This document shows, piece by piece, positions 15,345 to 19,651 of a stretch of 19,651 nucleotides of DNA. Below the pieces are notes generated by a model. The model ran no database searches, was not told the origin of the DNA, and saw nothing but the letters and a program-made list of their open reading frames with translations. The position numbers and the translations under genes were made by a program. Position 1 is the stretch's first letter. Every line of letters starts with the position of its first letter. This DNA comes from an uncultured Limosilactobacillus sp. (GTDB taxonomy: Bacteria > Bacillota > Bacilli > Lactobacillales > Lactobacillaceae), in the NCBI GenBank assembly GCA_944326735.1, contig CALVFC010000011.1, forward strand, positions 1-19,651. The letters are read 5' to 3'.

Positions 15345-16088
15345 ATGGATAAACGCTACAAAGTTCAAGTCAAAGATTTACACAAGAGTTACGGAAGCAA
15401 CGAAGTGTTGAAGGGGATTAACCTGAACGTTAAGCCTAATGAAGTGGTTTGTATGATTGGACCATCTGGTTCTGGTAAGTCGACCTTCCTACGCTGCATC
15501 AATAAGCTAGAAGAGCCGAACAGCGGGCACGTCTACGTTGACGGCTACGACATTGCTGATCCCCAAGTGGACATTAACAAGGTTCGGCAAAATATTGGAA
15601 TGGTGTTCCAGCACTTTAACCTGTTCCCGAACATGAATGTTTTACAAAACATCACCTTGGCACCGGTCCAACTCGGTAAGATGTCGAAGGAAGAAGCTAA
15701 AGAAGCGGCCTACCACTATTTAGACTTAGTTGGCTTGCGGGAAAAGGCAGATGCTAATCCAAGCAAGCTCTCTGGTGGTCAACAGCAGCGGGTGGCAATT
15801 GCCCGGGCACTGGCAATGAAGCCAGATGTGATGCTGTTTGATGAACCAACAAGTGCGTTGGACCCTGAAATGGTTGGTGATGTTCTGGAAGTTATGAAGA
15901 ACCTGGCCAAGCAGGGGATGACGATGATTGTGGTTACCCACGAAATGGGCTTTGCCAAGCAAGTGGCTGACCGGGTGGTCTTCTTCCACGATGGTGATAT
16001 TCGTGAACAAGGAACACCGGACCAAGTCTTTGACCATCCTCAACATGAAGACACGAAGAATTTCCTTAATAAGGTCCTGAATGTTTGA
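15345..16088 (+). CDS. Polar amino acid ABC importer ATPase
   Basis: A 247-residue ABC ATPase of the GlnQ/HisP type that powers the membrane protein encoded just upstream. Walker A is GPSGSGKST (39-47); the Q-loop lies before [13 protein letters not shown]; the signature [16 protein letters not shown] starts near residue 142; Walker B is VMLFDEP with the D-loop SALD (about 162-171); the switch His is in VTHEMGFA (about 196-203). Length and motif order are complete. It starts 1 nt after the permease stop, with AGAGGATGG as ribosome binding site inside the permease end, so the two are co-translated. No clear terminator follows, so some transcripts may enter the downstream T-box. Confidence 0.97.
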   Translation: MDKRYKVQVKDLHKSYGSNEVLKGINLNVKPNEVVCMIGPSGSGKSTFLRCINKLEEPNSGHVYVDGYDIADPQVDINKVRQNIGMVFQHFNLFPNMNVLQNITLAPVQLGKMSKEEAKEAAYHYLDLVGLREKADANPSKLSGGQQQRVAIARALAMKPDVMLFDEPTSALDPEMVGDVLEVMKNLAKQGMTMIVVTHEMGFAKQVADRVVFFHDGDIREQGTPDQVFDHPQHEDTKNFLNKVLNV

Positions 16089-16116
16089 TTTTTGCTTGAT
16101 TGCTTTCAGAAAACGA

Positions 16117-16144
16117 TTGACAAAGATGCGAATATCAGTATAAT
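16117..16144 (+). promoter_or_regulatory. Strong sigma-A promoter of the permease T-box unit
   Basis: Perfect TTGACA (16117-16122) and perfect TATAAT (16139-16144), 16-nt spacer. It is the best promoter in the window; a strong promoter upstream of an attenuator is the expected design. Confidence 0.88.
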
Positions 16145-16150
16145 TATTAA

Positions 16151-16340
16151 TAACTTTTGAAAAACGATTAGCAAACAGAGAGTTTAGCATTTGCTGAAAG
16201 CTAGACCTAATCACATGGCACGTTCGTTAAAATGGGTGGTTCCAATATCAACTAAGAGGTAATCAGTAATCTGATTATGAAGATGGGTGGAACCGCGTTA
16301 AAAACGTCCCTGGTAAATGAATACCAGGGGCGTTTTTAGT
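16151..16340 (+). promoter_or_regulatory. T-box leader of the CycA-like permease, probably tRNA-Gly sensing
   Basis: The antiterminator core GGGTGGAACCGCG is at 16285-16297. The terminator pairs AAAACGTCCCTGGTA (16301-16315) with TACCAGGGGCGTTTT (16322-16336). Stem I is likely closed by AACGA (16163-16167) and TCGTT (16224-16228); AGAGAG (16178 on) fits its 5' side. A hairpin TAATCAG-TAAT-CTGATTA lies at 16260-16277. TGGA (16288-16291) would pair with UCCA, i.e. a tRNA with U73, as in Gly, Thr or Cys tRNAs of Firmicutes. GGC (16217-16219) followed by A is the candidate specifier. The leader is short, as in glycine T-boxes. T-box identity is firm; the amino acid is inferred. Confidence 0.88.
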
Positions 16341-16382
16341 TTTAACGATCGGCCCAAAAGAACAAATTGAGGAGGTCAACTT

Positions 16383-17735
16383 ATGGATGAACAACAACAC
16401 CAAAAACTAGAACGTTCACTTAAGAGTCGTCACGTGACAATGATTGCCATCGGTGGTGCGATCGGGACTGGATTGTTCCTGGGTTCGGGTTCTGCGATTC
16501 ACAAAGCTGGTCCGTCAATCATTTTGTCCTATTTAATTGTCGGTATCATTACTTTCTTCATGATGCGGGCAATGGGGGAGCTGATCTTGGCAGATACTAG
16601 CAAGCACTCCTTCATTGATTCGGTCAAAACCTACTTAGGGGATCGGATGGAATTCGTCGCCGGTTGGATGTACTGGGCTTGTTGGCTCACTTTGGCCATG
16701 GCCGACCTGACAGCGACCGGGATTTACCTGCGTTACTGGTTTCCCCACCTTCCCCAGTGGGTTGGTCCGCTGATTATTGTTATTTTATTAATGTTAGTGA
16801 ATATGGTGAATGTCGGTCTGTTTGGGGAACTAGAAAGCTGGTTCTCCATGATTAAGGTGGCAGCGATCCTGGCATTGATTGTGGTCGGGTTGGTCCTGCT
16901 TATCATGAAGGGTCGCGTTGATGGTCAAACGGTCCTCTTATCCAACCTCACCAATCATGGTGGCTTCTTCCCAACGGGTGGCATGGGCTTTCTGATGTCC
17001 TTCCAAATGGTAGTCTTTGCCTTTGTGGGAATTGAAATGGTCGGTATTACTGCTGGTGAAACAAAGAACCCACGGAAGGACATTCCTAAGGCTATCAACA
17101 CGTTACCAGTGCGGATTGGTCTGTTCTACATTGGCTCGATGATTGCCATGATGGTTATTTACCCGTGGTACCAAATTAAGACCACTTCTAGTCCCTTTGT
17201 CCAGGTTTTCGCAGCGATCGGGGTGCCTGGGGCCGCCGCAATCCTTAACTTCGTGGTATTGACAGCGGCCATGTCCGCTACGAACAGTGCAATCTTTAGT
17301 ACCAGTCGTTCTCTCTACGCGTTAGCCAAAAGTGGGAACGCGCCAAAGAAGTTTAGCGACCTAAGCGCCAAGGCAGTGCCAAACAACGCGTTGACGTTCT
17401 CGTCAGTAATCTTATTTGTTGCGGTCATTCTCAACTACATCATGCCAGCGGGAATCTTTGACGCGATTGCAAGTATTTCCACAATCACCTTTATCTTTAC
17501 CTGGATCATTATTATGTTTGCCCACATCAAGTTCCGCCAGCAACATCCAGAAGGGGTTTCCTACTTCAAGATGCCTGGTTTCCCAATGACGAGTTGGCTG
17601 ACGATTGTTTTCTACTTTGCGATCCTGGTCATCCTCTTCTTCATTGACTCCACCAGAATTCCATTGATTATTACAGCAATAATTTTTGTCATTTTGGCAT
17701 GGGGATACAATTGGACGAAGAAAAGGGCTAAATAG
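16383..17735 (+). CDS. cycA: Amino acid permease, CycA/AapA-like (D-Ala/D-Ser/Gly)
   Basis: A 450-residue secondary transporter of the APC superfamily, AAT family, with about twelve membrane segments; proton-coupled uptake is expected. It opens with LERSLKSRHVTMIAIGGAIG and TGLFLGSG, the family's substrate-binding TM1 region, followed by AGPSIILSYLIVG and MRAMGEL. Similarity to CycA is visible along the protein, including YWACW, MADLTATGIYLRYWFP, FVGIEMVGITAGETKNPRKD, and FVVLTAAMSATNSAIFSTSR. CycA takes up glycine and small D-amino acids, which fits a glycine T-box. Start ATG 16383 has GAGGAGG 7 nt upstream. It is a single-gene unit with its own terminator. Threonine- or other AAT-type specificity remains possible. 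Confidence 0.9.
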   Translation: MDEQQHQKLERSLKSRHVTMIAIGGAIGTGLFLGSGSAIHKAGPSIILSYLIVGIITFFMMRAMGELILADTSKHSFIDSVKTYLGDRMEFVAGWMYWACWLTLAMADLTATGIYLRYWFPHLPQWVGPLIIVILLMLVNMVNVGLFGELESWFSMIKVAAILALIVVGLVLLIMKGRVDGQTVLLSNLTNHGGFFPTGGMGFLMSFQMVVFAFVGIEMVGITAGETKNPRKDIPKAINTLPVRIGLFYIGSMIAMMVIYPWYQIKTTSSPFVQVFAAIGVPGAAAILNFVVLTAAMSATNSAIFSTSRSLYALAKSGNAPKKFSDLSAKAVPNNALTFSSVILFVAVILNYIMPAGIFDAIASISTITFIFTWIIIMFAHIKFRQQHPEGVSYFKMPGFPMTSWLTIVFYFAILVILFFIDSTRIPLIITAIIFVILAWGYNWTKKRAK

Positions 17736-17786
17736 CAAAATTGGGCCCCAAAAAGAATACAAAAAATGCAAAAATGTTTATTTTGT

Positions 17787-17824
17787 AAAACCGCTTCCAT
17801 TGCTTTAATGGCGCGGTTTTGTTT
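17787..17824 (+). terminator. Permease terminator
   Basis: Outer arms AAAACCGC and GCGGTTTT enclose an inner CCATT/AATGG pairing with a short loop; a T-rich stretch follows. The AAAA/TTTT ends allow function on both strands. Confidence 0.85.
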
Positions 17825-17851
17825 GATTTTTGGGTTCCCCTAATATATACT
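17823..17851 (+). promoter_or_regulatory. Promoter facing an apparently gene-less region
   Basis: TTGATT (17823-17828) and TATACT (17846-17851) with an ideal 17-nt spacer. No coding sequence follows. Confidence 0.5.
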
Positions 17852-17857
17852 AAAAGT

Positions 17858-18182
17858 GTGGAAGGATATCAGGCCGGTGATGTCGAACATCTTCTCATAA
17901 TAAACTACTTTGAAGAATGTTAATTTAGTAAAAACCATATTAAATTTAACAACACACCCCACTCCACATGAAAACATATAGTTTCCTTGAAAAGCATGTT
18001 TAGCTAATTAGTGGCCATATCTAGACAGTCAATTTAATGGCATTTGACAGCTAAGGTTCCTCACTTTCGATGAAGAACGGCACGGCTCATATTTAACGGA
18101 TCTTGATACGTAATAAGTCAAATTGTCCCGGTATGGTATCTTTCCAGCGGAAGCGCGGAGACTGAAAGGTCTCTGCTTTTTT
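17858..18182 (+). ncRNA. Candidate unannotated RNA of about 325 nt
   Basis: The 506-bp gap between the permease and the aldo/keto reductase gene has no credible open reading frame, yet it has a promoter at 17823-17851 and a good terminator at 18151-18182 on the same strand. A small hairpin GATGT-CGA-ACATC lies near the 5' end (17879 on). Two tiny frames (ATG at 17880, six codons; MKTYSFLEKHV at about 17969) lack convincing ribosome binding sites. The sequence does not match RNase P RNA, tmRNA, 6S or SRP RNA as I know them. It could also be decayed intergenic DNA. Confidence 0.3.
18151..18182 (+). terminator. Orphan Rho-independent terminator
   Basis: Arms GCGGAGAC (18155-18162) and GTCTCTGC (18169-18176) pair with one G-T wobble around TGAAAG, then six T. 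No gene on this strand lies nearby upstream. Confidence 0.85.
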
Positions 18183-18195
18183 ATGCCCTGAAACA

Positions 18196-18232
18196 GCAAA
18201 ACGCGGTCCACCAACTAATGGGCCGCGTTTAA
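18196..18232 (-). terminator. Terminator of the aldo/keto reductase gene
   Basis: The minus strand reads AAACGCGGCCC, a loop, then GGACCGCGTTTT: a GC-rich stem with a T run, starting about 12 nt after the stop codon. Confidence 0.88.
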
Positions 18233-18241
18233 TTATTATCT

Positions 18242-19225
18242 TTAGTCTGGATCCTTCAATGACTTACCACTCTTAGTATTCTTGAATGGTTCAAAGGCGT
18301 TTTCAATGATTGAGTATTCTTCAGTAGTCAGGGTTAAGTCCATTGCCTTGGCGTTAGCAACCACTTGACTAGCTTTCTTAGCACCCGGAATAACAACTGA
18401 GATCAGTGGGTTTTGTAAGTACCAAGCCAAAATCGTTTGGGCCACCGTGGCGTTATGGGCACTGGCAACTGGACGAACCTTATCAACGGCTTCCAGAATG
18501 GCACTGTAACGTGGTTCCTTGAAGTCGGCGATCTGACTCCGGATATCATCAGCAGGGAACTTAACATCACGTTCGTATTTTCCAGTCAGCAGGCCAGAAG
18601 CCAGTGGGAAGTAAGGAACGAAGCTGATTTGGTGGTCATGCAAGTAGTCCAGCATTCCTTCATTTAAGTGGTCTTGGTGGAGGAGGCTGAATTCGTCTTC
18701 AACCACATCAACGTAGCCGTCAGCGTTGGCCTCTTTAATTTGGTCCAGGCTGAAGTTGGACAGGCCAATTGCTCGAATCTTACCTTGTTCACGGAGCTTT
18801 TGAAGAGCGCCAACTGCTTCTGCCTTTGGTGTGTCGTGATCTGGGAAGTGGATGTAGTAAATATCAATGTAGTCCACCCCTAAACGTTCAAGGCTCTTAT
18901 TGACTTGGTCGGTCAGGAACTTAGGATCGTTATTAATTACTTGTTCACCAGTTGAAAAGTCCTGCGCACCCTTAGTCGCAATGACAATCTTGCTGCGGTC
19001 GTGCTTGGCAACCACTTCACCAACTAATTCTTCTGAGTGGCCCAAGCCGTAAACGTAGGCACTATCTAATAAGTTAATCCCATTAGATAATGCCGCGTCG
19101 ACCAATTGACGACCGTCATCATCATTTAAATTAGGAAAGAGGTTATAGCCACCAACCGCATTGGTCCCTAAGCCTAACGGGTTTGCCACAACATCTGAAT
19201 GACCGATTTTGACAGGTTTTACCAT
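18242..19225 (-). CDS. Aldo/keto reductase
   Basis: A 327-residue NADPH-dependent oxidoreductase with the AKR (beta/alpha)8-barrel fold, reducing aldehydes or ketones; the substrate is unknown. The catalytic tetrad is visible: D54 and Y59 in LLDSAYVYG, K85 in IATKG, H126 in IYYIHFPD. Further family motifs are LREQGKIRAIGLSNFS, PYFPLASGLLTGKY and the C-terminal nucleotide-binding part VVIPGAKKASQV. Length is normal. Start ATG 19225 is set by AAGGAGGACT 5 nt upstream on the minus strand and by the family-type MVKPVKIG start. The frame stays open to 19504, but the extra 93 residues cross the promoter region and are not believed. It is a monocistronic gene, convergent with the permease unit and divergent from rsmG. 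Confidence 0.95.
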   Translation of the reverse strand: MVKPVKIGHSDVVANPLGLGTNAVGGYNLFPNLNDDDGRQLVDAALSNGINLLDSAYVYGLGHSEELVGEVVAKHDRSKIVIATKGAQDFSTGEQVINNDPKFLTDQVNKSLERLGVDYIDIYYIHFPDHDTPKAEAVGALQKLREQGKIRAIGLSNFSLDQIKEANADGYVDVVEDEFSLLHQDHLNEGMLDYLHDHQISFVPYFPLASGLLTGKYERDVKFPADDIRSQIADFKEPRYSAILEAVDKVRPVASAHNATVAQTILAWYLQNPLISVVIPGAKKASQVVANAKAMDLTLTTEEYSIIENAFEPFKNTKSGKSLKDPD

Positions 19226-19274
19226 ATTAAAGTCCTCCTTCATAAGACTGAAAGCGAATACAACTGTTGCTTTT

Positions 19275-19280
19275 ATTATA
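19275..19280 (-). promoter_or_regulatory. -10 element of the aldo/keto reductase gene
   Basis: The minus strand reads TATAAT here, 50 nt upstream of the start codon. The best -35 is TTCACT with a 19-nt spacer, so it is imperfect. Confidence 0.4.
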
Positions 19281-19332
19281 ACTGATTGCTTGCTTAATAA
19301 GTGAAGAACTATTAAAAAACTAAGAAAGAAAA

Positions 19333-19341
19333 TGTTATAAT
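19333..19341 (+). promoter_or_regulatory. Extended -10 promoter of a candidate short RNA
   Basis: TG-T-TATAAT: a consensus -10 (19336-19341) with the TG extension. There is no clear -35, only an A-rich stretch. Confidence 0.5.
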
Positions 19342-19347
19342 TTAGTT

Positions 19348-19422
19348 CCTTGGCAGGGGCGACACGGTCAAAAACGTGCCCAAAACGACAAATCGGTAAC
19401 CATTGCCGGTTTGCCGTTTTTT
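19348..19422 (+). ncRNA. Candidate 75-nt structured RNA or attenuated leader upstream of rsmG
   Basis: The predicted transcript contains a GC-rich hairpin, GGGC (19357-19360) with GCCC (19378-19381) and ACG (19364-19366) with CGT (19375-19377), a three-base GAC bulge and an eight-base A-rich loop. A strong terminator follows within 3 nt. No coding sequence lies inside. I do not recognise a known riboswitch class. It may be a stand-alone small RNA or a leader whose antiterminated form reads into rsmG. Confidence 0.4.
19384..19422 (+). terminator. Rho-independent terminator of the candidate short RNA
   Basis: Arms AACGACAAATCGGTAA (19384-19399) and TTGCCGGTTTGCCGTT (19403-19418) pair over 16 positions with one mismatch and two wobbles, followed by further T residues. 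Confidence 0.88.
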
Positions 19423-19456
19423 GTTGTTTCATCCACGAATAAAGTAAGCGGAAGCC

Positions 19457-19485
19457 TTGAAAGCACTGGGGATTTACGGTAAAGT
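19457..19485 (+). promoter_or_regulatory. rsmG promoter
   Basis: TTGAAA (19457-19462) and TAAAGT (19480-19485) with a 17-nt spacer. Transcription would begin at about 19491-19493, just at the edge of the palindrome at 19495. Confidence 0.5.
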
Positions 19486-19494
19486 AGTAGGAGA

Positions 19495-19515
19495 CGTGAA
19501 ACAAAGTGTTTCACG
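19495..19515. repeat. Perfect inverted repeat made of swapped parS half-sites
   Basis: CGTGAAACA (19495-19503) and TGTTTCACG (19507-19515) are exact inverse complements around AAG. The ParB site parS is TGTTTCAC followed by GTGAAACA; here the same halves stand in the opposite order. The element overlaps the predicted transcript start of rsmG and ends one base before its ribosome binding site, so it would also form a 5'-end hairpin in the mRNA. Confidence 0.8.
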
Positions 19516-19530
19516 AAAGGAGTACGATGA

Positions 19531-19651
19531 ATGAATCCAGAACAATTTCGCCAAGCATTAGCTGATCAAGGGATCCAATTAACTGATCACCAGATGCAAC
19601 AATTTGCTGACTACTACCGGTTATTGGTGACCACCAATGAACACGTTAACT
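19531..19651 (+). CDS. rsmG: 16S rRNA (guanine527-N7)-methyltransferase RsmG (GidB), N-terminal fragment
   Basis: Only the first 40 codons are in the window: [20 protein letters not shown], then a [20 protein letters not shown] stretch. This is the typical start of RsmG, where the helical QLxxFxxYYxLLxxxNxxxN segment precedes the SAM-binding domain. The enzyme methylates G527 of 16S rRNA; its loss gives low-level streptomycin resistance in known bacteria. Start ATG 19531 has AAAGGAG about 8 nt upstream; the ATG at 19527 is in another frame. In many Firmicutes rsmG is followed by noc, parA and parB, which cannot be checked here. The catalytic part is beyond the edge. Confidence 0.85.
   Translation, partial: MNPEQFRQALADQGIQLTDHQMQQFADYYRLLVTTNEHVN

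Noticed and set aside
18029..18214. 61-codon minus-strand frame in the gap before the aldo/keto reductase
   Set aside because: It has no ribosome binding site, overlaps two terminators and has an arbitrary composition.
19226..19504. 93-residue N-terminal extension of the aldo/keto reductase
   Set aside because: The consensus ribosome binding site and the family-type N-terminus fix the start at 19225; the extension crosses the promoter and the short RNA terminator.
19495..19515. A genuine parS site
   Set aside because: The half-sites are in the opposite order and separated by three bases, so it is not the ParB consensus palindrome. It is reported only as a related element.

Overview
The window looks like a chromosomal segment of a Lactobacillaceae bacterium, most likely a heterofermentative gut species of the Limosilactobacillus type. 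Evidence: T-box leaders on amino-acid genes, a YSIRK-like signal and LPQTG sortase anchor on a very large mucus-binding (Mub-type) adhesin, strong AGGAGG ribosome binding sites, and an rsmG start at the right edge (in many Firmicutes rsmG sits beside noc/parA/parB near the origin). The species call is an inference.

Layout. Positions 1-1071 (minus) hold the first 357 codons of an RlmD/RlmCD-type 23S rRNA uracil methyltransferase that has lost three of the four Fe-S cysteines. Positions 1261-3978 (plus) form a compact redox operon: a stand-alone NADPH-dependent FMN reductase-like flavoprotein; a second one fused to a PAS-like domain and to an acidic tail with five D-A-x-T-G-A-S flavinylation motifs; and a cytoplasmic ApbE-type FMN transferase that is the obvious enzyme to modify them. 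This set reads as an intracellular multi-FMN electron carrier and is the most interesting system here.

Positions 4248-11156 hold one 2302-codon adhesin gene (signal peptide, pectate-lyase-like beta-helix region, about twelve Mub/MucBP-type modules, one Rib-like module, His/Asn/Gly-rich wall linker, LPQTG anchor). A single TGG-to-TGA change at 8310-8312 breaks it. The stop lies in the first copy of a 753-bp tandem repeat; the second copy keeps TGG.

Positions 11280-12852 are serS with its T-box. Next come a small Ser-rich lipoprotein (12994-13596), a polar amino acid ABC importer (fused binding protein-permease plus ATPase, 13880-16088), and a CycA-like D-Ala/D-Ser/Gly permease (16383-17735) behind a strong promoter and a T-box whose TGGA bulge and candidate GGC specifier suggest glycine sensing. 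Positions 17736-18241 have no convincing gene but carry a good promoter and an orphan terminator, suggesting an unannotated RNA. An aldo/keto reductase lies on the minus strand (18242-19225). Between it and rsmG (19531 to the right edge) are a second candidate short structured RNA and a perfect palindrome made of parS half-sites in swapped order.

Physiologically the window joins redox chemistry (flavinylated reductase, aldo/keto reductase), amino acid supply under uncharged-tRNA control (serS, cycA, ABC importer), and host-surface adhesion.
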